The notes under the pieces are model-generated. The model was given only the letters and a program-made list of their open reading frames with translations, did not search any database and was not told the DNA's origin. The position numbers were made by a program, and so were the translations under genes. 64,000 nt of DNA from Bog-756 sp963777665 (GTDB taxonomy: Bacteria > Actinomycetota > Acidimicrobiia > Acidimicrobiales > RAAP-2): the NCBI GenBank assembly GCA_963777665.1, contig CAVZRJ010000005.1:204568-268567 (forward strand), written 5' to 3'. Positions 44,497 through 54,523 of this stretch are shown piece after piece. The first letter of the stretch is position 1. The number at the start of each line of letters is the position of its first letter.

Positions 44497-47370
44497 TTGC
44501 CGAAGAAGATCCGGGTCTACGAGCTCGCTCATGAGCTCGGCCTGACCAACAAGGAAGCCCTTGATCTCTGCCTGTCCCTCGGGATGGGTGTCAAGAGCCA
44601 TTCGTCGTCCATCGAGGACGCGCAAGCCGACCGCGCCCGCAGGAAAGCCGATCGGGAGGGCCTCCGACGCGAGGTACAGCCCGAGGAGCCGGCGCCGACC
44701 AAGCAGGCACCGGCCAAGAAAGCGGCGGCCAAGAAGGCGACGCCTGGCACGTCGGCAGGCGAGCCCGCGTCCGACGCCCCGACCGGTGACGACCGTTCTG
44801 TCGAGCCACCCGCTCCGGCCGTCACCCCGGCCCCGCAGAAGCGCGCCGGCACCCGCCTGATCACCAGCCGGCCGGCCTCGGAACAGCCCTCCGTCATCGC
44901 GACCCCGCGCCCGGCCCCACCGGTCACGGCACCGACCCCACCGTCCCCGGTCGCTCCGCCGGCTCCCGCGATCCCGCGCCCGGCACCGGCGCGCCCGGCG
45001 CCCGCCCCTGCTCCGGTGGCCCCCGCCGCCACGCCCGCTCCTGCTCCGGCTCCGGCTCCGGTCGCCCCCGCCGCAGCGGCACCTCCCGCCGCATCGGCAG
45101 CGACCCCTCCGAGCGCGTCCCCGCCCTCCTCGGCTCCGGTCCGGCCACCGACCAGTTCCTCCGGCCGCCCGATTCCCCCGCCCCCCGGCGGGCCGCCCCG
45201 TTCGATCACCGGCAAGCCCATCCCGCCGCCCCCCGGGTCCGGCGGGCGGCGTCCAGGGCCGGGCGCGCCCCGACCGGGTGCCACCAGCGGGTACGCAGGT
45301 CGCCCGGGAGGTCCCGGCGCAGGTCGTCCAGGGGGAGCACGGACCGGCGGGCCCCCCGGCACCTCGGGCGGTGGATACGGCGGTCGCGCCGGGGGAGGGT
45401 CGACCGGGGGGTATGCCGGCCGTCCGGGTGGCGGTCCGGGCGCGGGTGGACCAGGAGGACGCGGGGGCCCGGGCGTCGGTCGGGGACGACCCAATCAGCG
45501 TCGCCCACGCCGGCGCCGTCGGAACCTCGAGGAGCTCGAGCCGACCCAGCTGACGGCCTATGCGCCGTCGACCGCCCCGGTGCCGGACTCCGAGGTCGTC
45601 ATCGAGCGCGGCTCGACGGCCCGCGACCTCGGGCCCAAGCTGAACCGGTCGGCCGGCGACGTGGTCCGCTTCCTGTTGCTCCAGGGGGAGATGGTCACCG
45701 CAACCCAGTCGCTGACCGACGACATGATCGAGCTGTTCGCCGCCGAGCTCGGAGCCGAGGTTCGTCTGGTCGACCCCGGAGAGGAGCGCGAGGCCGAGCT
45801 GCTGGCCAAGACGTTCGACGACGAGGAGGAGGAGGACGAGTCCGAGCTGCGGCCCCGCCCGCCCGTCGTCACCGTCATGGGTCACGTCGATCACGGCAAG
45901 ACCCTGCTCCTCGACCGGATCCGCTCGACCAACGTGGTGGCCGGCGAGGCGGGGGGGATCACCCAGCACATCGGCGCCTACCAGGTCGAGTGGCAGGGCC
46001 ATCCGATCACCTTCATCGACACACCGGGCCACGAGGCCTTTACCGCAATGCGTGCCCGGGGCGCCGACGTGACCGACATCGTGGTCCTGGTGGTGGCGGC
46101 CGACGACGGGGTCATGCCCCAGACCGTCGAGGCCATCGACCACGCCCGGGCGGCCGACGTCCCGATCGTGGTGGCGGTCAACAAGATCGACCGCGAGGAG
46201 GCCGACCCGAACCGGGTCCTCCAGCAGCTGTCCGAGCACGGGCTCGTCCCCGAGGCCTGGGGTGGCGACACCATCGCCGTCGAGGTCTCGGCTCTGGAGA
46301 ACCTGGGGGTCGACGATCTGCTCGAGCAGATCGTCCTGGTTGCCGAAGTCGAGGAGCTCGCGGCCAGCCCCGAGGGGCGGGCGCGTGGCGTCGTCCTCGA
46401 GGCCGAGCTCGAGATCGGCCGCGGCCCGGTGGCCTCGGTCATCGTCGAGCGGGGCACCCTTCGGGTCGGTGACCCGATCGTGGCCGGAGCTGCCTGGGGC
46501 AAGGTGAAGGCCCTGGTCGACGACCACGGGGATCAGATCAAGGAGGCACCACCGTCCACGCCCGTCCAGGTGCTCGGTTTCTCGGAGCCACCCGAGGCCG
46601 GTGACGAGTTCCGGGTAGCCCCGGAGCTGGCCCAGGCCCGGACCATCGGCGAAGCCCGTGCCCACCGGTACCGGGTCGCCGGGCACGTGCCCGCCGCCAC
46701 CTCGGCGCTCGGGGGGGCGAAGCTCGAGGACCTCTTCGAGCAGATCCAACGCGGCGAGACGGCCACCTTGAACCTGATCCTCAAAGCCGACGTCCGGGGC
46801 TCACTGGAAGCGGTCACCGAAAGCCTTCGCAAGCTCGAGCGCGACGATGTCAAGCTGAGCTTCGTCCACCGCGGAGTGGGCGGGATCACCGAGTCGGACG
46901 TGGAGCTGGCCCAGGCCTCGAACGCCACCATCATCGGGTTCAATGTCCGCCCCGACCGACGCGCGCGGGAGATGGCGGCCAAGGTGGACGTCGAGGTCCG
47001 CACCTACGAGATCATCTACAAGCTGCTCGAGGACCTCGAGGCGGCCATGCTCGGCATGCTCTCGCCGGTCTTCGAGGAGATCGTGACCGGTGAAGCCGAG
47101 GTCCGCCAGGTGTTCCGGATCCCGCGGGTCGGGGCCATCGCCGGCTGCTACGTCCGGGACGGCGTGATCACCCGGGGCTCCAAGGTCCGCTTCCTGCGCG
47201 ACGGTGCCGTCATCTGGAAGGGTTCTGTCACCTCCCTCCGCCGCTTCAAGGACGACGCCCGAGAGGTGCAGTCCGGATTCGAGTGCGGGATCGGCCTCTC
47301 CGACTACCAGGATCTCAAGGAAGGCGACATCATCGAGACCTACGAGGAGCGGGAGATCCCCCGCACCTAG
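44497..47370 (+). CDS. infB: Translation initiation factor IF-2
   Basis: The GTPase that brings initiator tRNA to the ribosome. The 957 residues include an N-terminal IF2 domain starting 'RVYELAHELGLTNKEALDLCLSLGM', a long Pro/Ala/Gly-rich linker up to about residue 340, a second IF2_N part, the G domain ('VMGHVDHGKT', 'DTPGHEAFTAMRARGAD', 'NKID'), and domains II-IV to the end. TTG 44497 is the start and GGAAGGG lies about 13 nt upstream. The linker encodes repeats of PAPAP and GGR/GYG type. Confidence 0.95.
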   Translation: MPKKIRVYELAHELGLTNKEALDLCLSLGMGVKSHSSSIEDAQADRARRKADREGLRREVQPEEPAPTKQAPAKKAAAKKATPGTSAGEPASDAPTGDDRSVEPPAPAVTPAPQKRAGTRLITSRPASEQPSVIATPRPAPPVTAPTPPSPVAPPAPAIPRPAPARPAPAPAPVAPAATPAPAPAPAPVAPAAAAPPAASAATPPSASPPSSAPVRPPTSSSGRPIPPPPGGPPRSITGKPIPPPPGSGGRRPGPGAPRPGATSGYAGRPGGPGAGRPGGARTGGPPGTSGGGYGGRAGGGSTGGYAGRPGGGPGAGGPGGRGGPGVGRGRPNQRRPRRRRRNLEELEPTQLTAYAPSTAPVPDSEVVIERGSTARDLGPKLNRSAGDVVRFLLLQGEMVTATQSLTDDMIELFAAELGAEVRLVDPGEEREAELLAKTFDDEEEEDESELRPRPPVVTVMGHVDHGKTLLLDRIRSTNVVAGEAGGITQHIGAYQVEWQGHPITFIDTPGHEAFTAMRARGADVTDIVVLVVAADDGVMPQTVEAIDHARAADVPIVVAVNKIDREEADPNRVLQQLSEHGLVPEAWGGDTIAVEVSALENLGVDDLLEQIVLVAEVEELAASPEGRARGVVLEAELEIGRGPVASVIVERGTLRVGDPIVAGAAWGKVKALVDDHGDQIKEAPPSTPVQVLGFSEPPEAGDEFRVAPELAQARTIGEARAHRYRVAGHVPAATSALGGAKLEDLFEQIQRGETATLNLILKADVRGSLEAVTESLRKLERDDVKLSFVHRGVGGITESDVELAQASNATIIGFNVRPDRRAREMAAKVDVEVRTYEIIYKLLEDLEAAMLGMLSPVFEEIVTGEAEVRQVFRIPRVGAIAGCYVRDGVITRGSKVRFLRDGAVIWKGSVTSLRRFKDDAREVQSGFECGIGLSDYQDLKEGDIIETYEEREIPRT

Positions 47371-47434
47371 TCGTGGTGCCGACCCCCAACCGGGGTGGGC
47401 ACGTCGAGGTGATCGAGGATGGACCGGAGGAGCT

Positions 47435-47842
47435 GTGGCACGTCGTCAGGGCAACCGGGGAGTCGCCCCCTATCCCCGCTCGCTGCGGGTCAACCAGGTC
47501 CTGCGTCAGGTGGTGGCCGAGGAGCTCGAGCGTCTTGCCGATGCCGACGAACGACTGCGCCTGGTCACGGTCACCTCGGTGGACACCGCTCCCGATCTGC
47601 GCCAGGCCACCGTGTTCCTGAGTTCGCTCTCCGAGGACGCCGCCGCAGCGCTCGACGAACGGCGGGTCCAGGTGCAGCGCGCCGTCGGGCGCCAGGTACA
47701 GATGAAGCGGACCCCGCAACTCGCGTTCGTCCAGGACCCTGCCGTCGTCGCCGGTGGCCGGGTGGAGGACGTGCTGCGGCGGATCCGGGAATCGGAGCTC
47801 GGGGGTGCCTCGCCCGGGGAGGGACCGGTGCAAGCGGGGTGA
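47435..47842 (+). CDS. rbfA: Ribosome-binding factor A
   Basis: A cold-shock factor for 30S maturation and 16S 5' end processing. The 135-residue product starts GTG 47435 (GGAGG 4 nt upstream) and has 'YPRSLRVNQVLRQVVAEELERL', 'LVTVTSVDTAPDLRQATVFLSSL' and the 'VGRQVQMKRTPQLAFVQD' segment. The stop overlaps truB as GTGA. The DUF503 gene that often sits between infB and rbfA in actinobacteria is missing; only 64 nt separate them. Confidence 0.92.
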   Translation: MARRQGNRGVAPYPRSLRVNQVLRQVVAEELERLADADERLRLVTVTSVDTAPDLRQATVFLSSLSEDAAAALDERRVQVQRAVGRQVQMKRTPQLAFVQDPAVVAGGRVEDVLRRIRESELGGASPGEGPVQAG

Positions 47843-48732
47843 GCACCACTCCGTCGGATCAGGTGAACGGTCTGGTGGTGGTGGACAAGGAGGCGGGGTG
47901 GACCTCCCATGACGTGGTGGCTCGGTGCCGGCGGATCTTCGGGCAGAAGCGGGTCGGCCACGCCGGGACGCTCGATCCCGACGCCACCGGGGTCCTGCTG
48001 GTCGGCCTCGGGCGGTCCACCCGATTGCTGCGCTTCCTGACCGCACTGCCCAAGAGCTACGAGGGCGAGGTGGTCCTGGGAACGGCCACCTCCACCCTGG
48101 ACGCCTCCGGCGAGGTCACCGGCACCTGGGACATGGATCGGGTCTCCCTCGGAGCGGTGCGCGAGGCGGCGCTGGGCCTGACCGGAGCGATCGAGCAGGT
48201 CCCTCCGATGGTGTCCGCGGTGAAGGTCGGGGGGCGCCGGCTGCACGCCCTCGCCCGGGAGGGAATCGAGGTCGAGCGGCAGCCGCGCCCGGTGACGGTG
48301 TTCCGGTTCGAGGTCATGCCGTCGGCGGCCCCGGGCGTCTTCCGGATCGAGGTCGAGTGTTCGTCGGGCACCTACGTCCGCGTGCTGGCCGCCGACCTCG
48401 GGGAGGCACTCGGTGGGGGAGCGCACCTGCGGAACCTCCGCCGGACCCGGATCGGGTCCTTCTCCGCCGAAGACGCCCGGCCGCTCGACGAACTGACCCC
48501 CGCGGTGGTCCTGTCCCCGGCCCAGGCCATGCGTGACCTCGACCAGGTGGTCGTGCCCCTCGATGCCCAGAAGCTGGTTGCCCGGGGGCTGCCCCTCGAC
48601 CGGGTGCCGCTCGGCATCTCGGGAGACGGCCCCTGGGGACTGGTCGACGACGGGCACCATCTTCTGGCCGTCTACGAAGCCACCGAGACCGATCGGATCC
48701 GTCCGGCCGTCGTCGTCCGGGCGGCCGGCTGA
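47839..48732 (+). CDS. truB: tRNA pseudouridine(55) synthase
   Basis: Modifies U55 in the T-loop of tRNAs. The 297 residues have 'GLVVVDKEAGWTSHDVVARCRRIFGQKRVGHAGTLDPDATGVLLV' like opening with the catalytic Asp in GTLDPDA, 'VPPMVSAVKVGGRRLHALAREG', and 'CSSGTYVRVLAADLGEALG'. GTG 47839 overlaps rbfA. Confidence 0.95.
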   Translation: MSTTPSDQVNGLVVVDKEAGWTSHDVVARCRRIFGQKRVGHAGTLDPDATGVLLVGLGRSTRLLRFLTALPKSYEGEVVLGTATSTLDASGEVTGTWDMDRVSLGAVREAALGLTGAIEQVPPMVSAVKVGGRRLHALAREGIEVERQPRPVTVFRFEVMPSAAPGVFRIEVECSSGTYVRVLAADLGEALGGGAHLRNLRRTRIGSFSAEDARPLDELTPAVVLSPAQAMRDLDQVVVPLDAQKLVARGLPLDRVPLGISGDGPWGLVDDGHHLLAVYEATETDRIRPAVVVRAAG

Positions 48733-48790
48733 CCAGGCCCGAATCCGTCGGGGACGCCCGGGTGCCGTCGGTGTCCTTCTGACGCGGCAG

Positions 48791-48796
48791 TAACCT
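48791..48796 (+). promoter_or_regulatory. -10 box of ribF
   Basis: TAACCT ends 8 nt before ATG 48805 and no ribosome site is present. Confidence 0.45.
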
Positions 48797-48804
48797 TCCT
48801 GACG

Positions 48805-49766
48805 ATGGAGATCGTGGCAGAGGCCGACCCGAGGATGGCTCCCCCTGGAGGATCTGCGGTGACGATCGGCGCCTATGACGGCGTCCACCTGGGACATCGT
48901 GCCCTCCTGGCCGAGCTGCGCTCCCGAGCCGAGTCGAACGGGTTGGCCACGGTGGTGGTGACCTTCGACCGGCACCCGGCCTCGGTGGTACGGCCCGAGT
49001 CCGCCCCCAAACTGCTCTGCGACCTCGACCAGAAGCTCGAGCTGCTGGCCTCGGCAGGGGTCGATCGGACGGTCGTGGTGCGCTTCGACCAGGAGCGGGC
49101 GAACGAGACGGCCGAGCAGTTCGTCGCGGGCGAGCTGGTCGAGGGCCTGGACGCCCGTCTGGTGGTGGTAGGGGAGGACTTCCACTTCGGGCACGGACGC
49201 AAGGGGAACGTGGCCCTCCTGAACGAGCTCGGATCCGTTGCCGGGTTCGCGGTCGACGGCATTGCGTTGACCTCCGAGGGCAGGGACGGCCCCGAGCCGA
49301 CCGAGCCGATCTCCTCGACCCGGATCCGCACGCTGGTGGCTGCAGGCCGGGTGGAAGAGGCCGCCGTCCTGTTGGGGCGACCCCATCAGGTGCGGGGCCC
49401 GGTGGTGACCGGCGACCGAAGGGGGGAGCGGAGTTGGGCTTTCCGACGGCCAACCTGGCGATCCCCGAGACGATCTGCCTGCCCTGCCCGGGGATCTACG
49501 CCGGCTGGTACGAACGACCGGACGGCAGCAGGTGGAAGGCGGCGATCTCGGTCGGCCGCAGACCGACGTTCTACGGCACGGAGGGCGAGCTCCTGGTCGA
49601 GGCCCATCTGCTCGACTTCTCCGGGGACCTCTACGGCGAGCCCGCCCGTCTCTCCTTCGCCAGTCGCCTGCGCGACGAGCTCGCGTTCGACTCGGTGGAC
49701 GCGCTCGTCGCCCAGATGGGCCGCGACGTCGAGGTCACGCGTGGCCTGCTGGCAGCAGGCGGCTGA
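48805..49766 (+). CDS. ribF: Bifunctional riboflavin kinase / FMN adenylyltransferase, frame broken once
   Basis: Converts riboflavin to FMN and FAD. The adenylyltransferase half begins 'VTIGAYDGVHLGHRALLAEL' and includes 'VVVGEDFHFGHGRKGN' and 'ISSTRIRTLVAAG'. The kinase half, 'GFPTANLAIP...CLPCPGIYAGW', lies in another frame. The change falls in the G6 run at 49431-49436, where one more G restores 'RRGGAELGFPTANL' and a single 320-residue protein of normal size. An indel error is likely because the gene is essential. Confidence 0.88.
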
Positions 49767-49809
49767 ACGGGTGCGCGCCGAGCGCCGTCGCAGAGGTGAC
49801 CGGACGGTC

Positions 49810-51639
49810 TCAGAAGGCCGATGCGCCCCCGAGGAGCTCGTCGCGCAGCTCGCGCTTGAGCACCTTGCCCGCCGGGTTGCGCGGCAGCGGGTCGGAGCGG
49901 AACCAGAACCGGGTCGGTACGTTGAAGGCGGCCAGCCGCTCGCCGACGTGGCGGCCCAGCTCGTCGGCGGCAACCTCGTGTCCCGGGCGCAACACGACGA
50001 CAGCGCCCACCTCCTCGCCGAGGACAGGATCGGGCACCCCGATGACGGCACACTCGGCCACCGCCGGGTGGTCGTAGAGGGCGGACTCGACCTCGACGCA
50101 GTAGACGTTCTCACCACCCCGGATGATCATGTCCTTTGCGCGATCCACGATGTGCACGAAGCCCTCTTCGTCGATGCGGGCCACGTCACCGGTACGCAAC
50201 CAGCCCTTCGAGAAGGACAGCGCCGTCTCCTTCGGGCGGTTCCAGTACCCGCGCACGACGTTCGGACCCTTGATCCAGAGTTCCCCGGTGCGGGTCGGAT
50301 CGACCTCCTGGTCGGCCGGGGGCTCGTCGCCCTCGTACTCCTCGGGGACCACGGCCACGTCGCAGACCGGAGCCGGTGGTCCGACGCTGTCGGGCTTGCG
50401 GACGTAGTCGTCACCGGCGTTCATGGTGGTCATGGCCGAGGTCTCGGTCAGCCCGTACCCGTTGCCGGGTGCACCGGTGGGGAAGTGCTCCTTGATCCGG
50501 CGGACAAGATCGGGAGGCGCGGGCGCGCCGCCGTAGGAGATCGACTGGACCGAAGAGGTGTCGTGCTTGGCGAACTCCGGTGAATCGATGACCTGCATGA
50601 CCATGGTCGGCACGCCCCCGAAGATGGTGATCCGCTCCCGCTCGATGAGCTCGAGCGCACGTTCCGGGTCGAAGTGGTGCATCATCACCAGCTTGCCGCC
50701 GGCGGCCGTGTTGGAGACCAGCACAGCGTGGCAACCGGTGGCGTGGAAGAGCGGGACCGACAAGAGGTTGGCGTTCTGGCCGCCGGAGGTGACATTGGCA
50801 ACCGCCCCGCTGCGCCGCCTGTTGCCGACCGTTGCCACGAAGAAGAGGTTCATCAGGTTGGAGACGCTGTTGCGGTGGCTGCCGACCGCACCCTTCGGTT
50901 GCCCGGTGGTCCCGGAGGTGTAGAAGATCGTGGCATCGTCGTCGGGGTCGATGTCGACGGCGGGCAGGGTGGTACGGGGCGGTGCGGCGTCGAGGACCTC
51001 GGCGAAGGGGACGGCCGGAAGCGGCCCGGGTCCTTCCCGGTCGAGGTGCGCGCCGACCGCTTGCCGCCGCCCCCCTTCCGGGCCGTGCTCCTCGCAGGTG
51101 ACGATCATCGCCTCGAGGTAGGGGACCTCGGCCAGGTGGTGTGCGATCCGGGCCTGTCGCTCCTCGTCCACGAAGACCACCTTGGAGCCCGAGTCACGGA
51201 GGCCATAGGCCAGTTCCTCGCCTACCCACCACGCATTGAGGGGGACCACGATGGCCCCGAGCGAGATGGCGGCCCAGAAGGCCATGACCCACTCGGGGAG
51301 GTTGCGCATGGCGATGGCCACCCGGTCGCCGCGCTCGACCCCGAACCGCTCGGCCAGGGCGTGCGCCAGCGTGGCGACCGTGCGGAAGTGCTCGGCGAAG
51401 GTGACCCGCTCGTCCTCGTAGACCAGGAAGACCGAGTCGCCGTGCGCCGCGGAGAGCTCGAGGACGGCTCGCAGGGTGGGCGGGGCGGTCGTCCAGATCC
51501 GGGTGGGGATCCCCCGGATGTCTGCCTCTCCGATTTCGAACGGCTGGCCAGGACCGGTCAGCATGGCCGTCACCTCGGCCCGGCTTGGGGTGGCGGGTGT
51601 CCCGTCGCTGGTCTCCGCGGCCTCACCCGGATCGGCCAT
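49810..51639 (-). CDS. AMP-dependent acyl-CoA synthetase/ligase
   Basis: An ANL-superfamily enzyme that activates a carboxylic acid as acyl-AMP and then CoA thioester; a fatty acid is probable but not certain. The 609 residues have the P-loop 'IFYTSGTTGQPKGAVGSHR', 'GNGYGLTETSAM', 'WLRTGDVARIDEEGFVHIVDRAKDMIIRGGENV' and the catalytic Lys in 'PRNPAGKVLKREL'. The ATG at 51639 has GGAGG 5 nt upstream. A WS/DGAT acyltransferase lies nearby on the other strand, so a shared role in lipid storage is possible. Confidence 0.9.
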   Translation of the reverse strand: MADPGEAAETSDGTPATPSRAEVTAMLTGPGQPFEIGEADIRGIPTRIWTTAPPTLRAVLELSAAHGDSVFLVYEDERVTFAEHFRTVATLAHALAERFGVERGDRVAIAMRNLPEWVMAFWAAISLGAIVVPLNAWWVGEELAYGLRDSGSKVVFVDEERQARIAHHLAEVPYLEAMIVTCEEHGPEGGRRQAVGAHLDREGPGPLPAVPFAEVLDAAPPRTTLPAVDIDPDDDATIFYTSGTTGQPKGAVGSHRNSVSNLMNLFFVATVGNRRRSGAVANVTSGGQNANLLSVPLFHATGCHAVLVSNTAAGGKLVMMHHFDPERALELIERERITIFGGVPTMVMQVIDSPEFAKHDTSSVQSISYGGAPAPPDLVRRIKEHFPTGAPGNGYGLTETSAMTTMNAGDDYVRKPDSVGPPAPVCDVAVVPEEYEGDEPPADQEVDPTRTGELWIKGPNVVRGYWNRPKETALSFSKGWLRTGDVARIDEEGFVHIVDRAKDMIIRGGENVYCVEVESALYDHPAVAECAVIGVPDPVLGEEVGAVVVLRPGHEVAADELGRHVGERLAAFNVPTRFWFRSDPLPRNPAGKVLKRELRDELLGGASAF

Positions 51640-51691
51640 GGATCCTCCTCTCGCAACGTCGTCGTGCCATCGGTCCTGTGGTGCCGTTCCG

Positions 51692-52240
51692 CTATTCGGT
51701 CGTGACCCGGTCGCGGAAGACGGTCGCACGGTAGTACGCAAGCTCGGCGAGACTCTCCCGGATGTCCTCCATGGCCCGGTGGCCACCCGATTTGACCGGG
51801 GCACCCGCCATCACCTCGGGGTACCAGCGGTTGGCCAGCTCCTTGATCGTGGAGACATCGACCGATCGGTAGTGGAGGTACTCCTCGATGTCGGGGAGGA
51901 ACGTGGCCAGGAACCGCCGGTCGGTGCCGATCGAGTTCCCGGCAAGCGGCACGGTTCTGGCCTTGGGCACGTGGGAGCGGATGAATGCGAGCGTGTTCTC
52001 ACCTGCCTCCTCCAAGGAGACCTCCGAGGAACGGATGGCTTCGAGCAGCCCGCTGCCGGTGTGCATCTCGCGGACGAAGTCGTCCATGGCCTCGAGCTCG
52101 GCCGGGGATGCCCGCACCACCAGGTCCGGTCCCTCAGCGACCACCTCCAGCGAGTCGTCGGTGATGAGGGTGGCGACCTCGACGATCACATGGCGCGTGA
52201 CGTCGAGCCCGGTCATTTCGAGGTCCATCCACACCAGCAC
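51692..52240 (-). CDS. orn: Oligoribonuclease
   Basis: A DEDDh 3'-5' exonuclease that clears 2-5 nt RNA and pGpG. The 182 residues carry 'VWMDLEMTGLD' (Exo I, DxE), 'NSIGTDRRFLATFLPDIEEYLHYRSVDVSTIKEL' (Exo II) and 'GGHRAMEDIRESLAEL' (Exo III with His). GTG 52240 lies 6 nt after a TAGCGT box on the minus strand, so the message is probably leaderless. Confidence 0.95.
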   Translation of the reverse strand: MLVWMDLEMTGLDVTRHVIVEVATLITDDSLEVVAEGPDLVVRASPAELEAMDDFVREMHTGSGLLEAIRSSEVSLEEAGENTLAFIRSHVPKARTVPLAGNSIGTDRRFLATFLPDIEEYLHYRSVDVSTIKELANRWYPEVMAGAPVKSGGHRAMEDIRESLAELAYYRATVFRDRVTTE

Positions 52241-52246
52241 GCGGTC

Positions 52247-52252
52247 ACGCTA
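52247..52252 (-). promoter_or_regulatory. -10 box of orn (leaderless start)
   Basis: TAGCGT on the minus strand ends 6 nt before GTG 52240. A second TAGCGT, on the plus strand at 52356-52361, may serve dut. Confidence 0.45.
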
Positions 52253-52387
52253 CCGGGTGGGCGCCGGACCTCCAAGATGACGCACGGGCAGGTGCCGGGT
52301 CGTGCCAGGGCCGGGGTGCCACGCACTGGCACCAGCACCTGGCGGTCCAGGGCGGTAGCGTCCGGGCAGGACGAGCGGAGGAGTCCG

Positions 52388-52900
52388 GTGAGCCCGGGAA
52401 CAGACAGCGGCGGAGGCGATCGGGGCACGGCGGTGGAGGACCCTGCGGCTGCACCCGCGGGCCGTCTGGCCGTCCCCACGATCCTCTCCGACCCTGACCT
52501 CCCACTGCCGGACTATGCCCGCGAGGGGGATGCCGGAGCCGACCTGGTTGCCCGCATCGAGGTGACCCTGGAGCCCAACGGGGGCCGGGCGATGGTGCCG
52601 ACCGGCGTTTCACTGGCTCTCCCCGAGGGGTACGCGGGTTTCGTGCAACCCCGCAGCGGGCTGGCCCTGCGGCACGGGGTGACCTGTCTCAACACCCCCG
52701 GCCTGATCGACTCCGGCTACCGGGACGAGATCGCGGTGCTCCTCGTCAACACCGATCCCGAGGTTGCCTACCGGGTCCACCGCGGTGACCGGATCGCCCA
52801 GCTGGTCATCCAGCGGGTGGAGACAGCCCGATTCCTGCGGGTCGACCGGCTGCCCGACAGCGAACGGGGCCTCGGCGGCTTCGGATCGACGGGCCGGTAG
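52388..52900 (+). CDS. dut: dUTP diphosphatase
   Basis: Hydrolyses dUTP to keep uracil out of DNA. The 170 residues show the five trimeric dUTPase motifs: 'EGDAGADLVA', 'PRSGLALRHGV', 'GLIDSGYRDEI', 'RGDRIAQLVI' and 'RGLGGFGSTG'. The first 30 residues are a disordered Gly/Ala extension. The start GTG 52388 has GGAGGAG 5 nt before it. Confidence 0.95.
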   Translation: MSPGTDSGGGDRGTAVEDPAAAPAGRLAVPTILSDPDLPLPDYAREGDAGADLVARIEVTLEPNGGRAMVPTGVSLALPEGYAGFVQPRSGLALRHGVTCLNTPGLIDSGYRDEIAVLLVNTDPEVAYRVHRGDRIAQLVIQRVETARFLRVDRLPDSERGLGGFGSTGR

Positions 52901-52908
52901 CTCCCGGC

Positions 52909-54435
52909 GTGCAACGACTCACCGGACTCGACGGAGCCTTCCTCGCACTCGAGTCTCCGACCACCCACCTGCACATTCTCGGGGCCATGGTGTTCGATCC
53001 CTCCGAGGTGCCCGGCGGGCTCGGCTTCCGCCAGATCCGGACCTGGGTGGGTGACCGGGTCCCGTTGGTGCCTCCGTTCCGCATGCGGATGGTCGAGGTC
53101 CCCTTCGGTCTCCGCCACCCGGCCTTCGCAGAAGACCCTGCGTTCGACCTCGACTTCCACGTGCGGCGTACGGGTCTCCCGGGTCCCGGGGGACGGGACG
53201 AGTTCACCGCTCTGGTCGCGGACATCGCCTCACGGCCGCTCGACCGGCGGCGCCCGTTGTGGGAGTTCCATGTCGTGGAAGGCCTCGAGCACGGCCGCAT
53301 CGGCCTCGTGTCCAAGGTGCACCACGCCATCATCGACGGGGTCTCCGGCGCCGAGGTGCTGGCTGCCTTCTTCGACGTCGCACCCGACCCCACCCCGAGG
53401 CCCTTGTTCGGTGGGGAACCCGGCCGGCGCCACCCGGACGCCTCGGCCGACCCGGACGAAGGGCCCGAGGGAACGCCCGGACGGGACCCGACTGAGGGAA
53501 AGCAGACGCCCTCGCCGCTACCCGGAGAGCTCGACCAGGTCCGCCACGCGCTCGGCGAGCTGCCGGCCCAGCTCGAGGCTGTCGCACGGCTGGTCACCCG
53601 GACCGTCCGGACGGCCCGGGTGCTCGCCGACCGCAACCGCGAGCAAACCGGGGTCCTCCCGCCGTCGCCGTTCGAGGCCCCGCGGACGTCGATCAACGGG
53701 GCCATCTCGCCGCACCGCCGGGTGGCCTTCGCCGACCTCCCGCTGGGCGACATCCACCGGATCGGCGAGGTGTTCGGGGGAACGACCAACGACGTGGTGC
53801 TGACCGTCACCGCGGGAGCCCTGCGAGCGTTCCTCGCCGGTCGGGACGAACATCCGGACAGCTCGCTCGTTGCCCTTGTGCCGGTGTCGGTGCGCACCGA
53901 GGAGGAGCGCGGCGCGCTCGGCAACCGGGTCTCGGGCATGCTTGTCTCATTGGCGACCGGAGTATCCGACCCGGTCGCTCGGCTGGGCCGGATCCGGGTC
54001 GGGATGGGGATGGCCAAGGAGCAGAACCGGGACATCGATCCGGAGGTGTTCTCCTCGTGGGCCGAGGCCGCGTTCCCTGCGCTGGCGACCCGGGTCTCCC
54101 GGCTGGTCACCAACCTCCGTCTGTTCGACCGGGTGGCGCCGCTGTGGAACCTCATCGTCTCCAATGTGCCGGGACCGGGCATCCCTCTCTATCTGGCAGG
54201 TGCCCGCCTGGAGTCCCTCCACCCGCTGGGCCCGATCCTCGAAGGGGTGGGCCTCAACGTCACGGTCTTCTCCTACTGCGACACGGTCCACGTCGGCCTG
54301 CAGGGCTGCCGGGAACTCGTACCCGAGATCGAGGAGCTGGCGCGAGGGATGGAAGATGCCCTCGCCGAGTTGCTCGAGGAGGCCCGACGGAGGGACCGCC
54401 CCGTGCCGTGGTGGCACGAGGAGCTGCCTGCGTGA
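52909..54435 (+). CDS. Wax ester synthase / diacylglycerol acyltransferase (WS/DGAT)
   Basis: Transfers acyl groups from acyl-CoA to diacylglycerol or fatty alcohols, forming storage lipid. The 508-residue protein has the catalytic HHxxxDG motif in 'KVHHAIIDGVSGAEVLAAFFD', the opening 'LTGLDGAFLALESPTTHLHI', and the C-terminal 'NLIVSNVPGPGIPLYLAGARL' and 'GLNVTVFSYCDTVHVGLQGC'. It begins 8 nt after dut. The organism may therefore store triacylglycerol or wax ester, as many actinobacteria do. Confidence 0.93.
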   Translation: MQRLTGLDGAFLALESPTTHLHILGAMVFDPSEVPGGLGFRQIRTWVGDRVPLVPPFRMRMVEVPFGLRHPAFAEDPAFDLDFHVRRTGLPGPGGRDEFTALVADIASRPLDRRRPLWEFHVVEGLEHGRIGLVSKVHHAIIDGVSGAEVLAAFFDVAPDPTPRPLFGGEPGRRHPDASADPDEGPEGTPGRDPTEGKQTPSPLPGELDQVRHALGELPAQLEAVARLVTRTVRTARVLADRNREQTGVLPPSPFEAPRTSINGAISPHRRVAFADLPLGDIHRIGEVFGGTTNDVVLTVTAGALRAFLAGRDEHPDSSLVALVPVSVRTEEERGALGNRVSGMLVSLATGVSDPVARLGRIRVGMGMAKEQNRDIDPEVFSSWAEAAFPALATRVSRLVTNLRLFDRVAPLWNLIVSNVPGPGIPLYLAGARLESLHPLGPILEGVGLNVTVFSYCDTVHVGLQGCRELVPEIEELARGMEDALAELLEEARRRDRPVPWWHEELPA

Positions 54436-54506
54436 GCGCCGGCCGACCGGTCGTGTCGGCACGCGGAGAGGGCTGCGGCGCATTCTGGAATCGACCCCCC
54501 TGCTGC

Positions 54507-54512
54507 TACAGT
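54507..54512 (+). promoter_or_regulatory. -10 box of tRNA-Gly
   Basis: TACAGT ends 11 nt before the mature 5' end of the tRNA. Confidence 0.4.
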
Positions 54513-54523
54513 GGCGACCTCAC

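Noticed and set aside
44488..46749. A 753-codon minus-strand frame within infB
   Set aside because: It is a shadow of the Pro/Ala/Gly-rich linker and G domain of IF-2.
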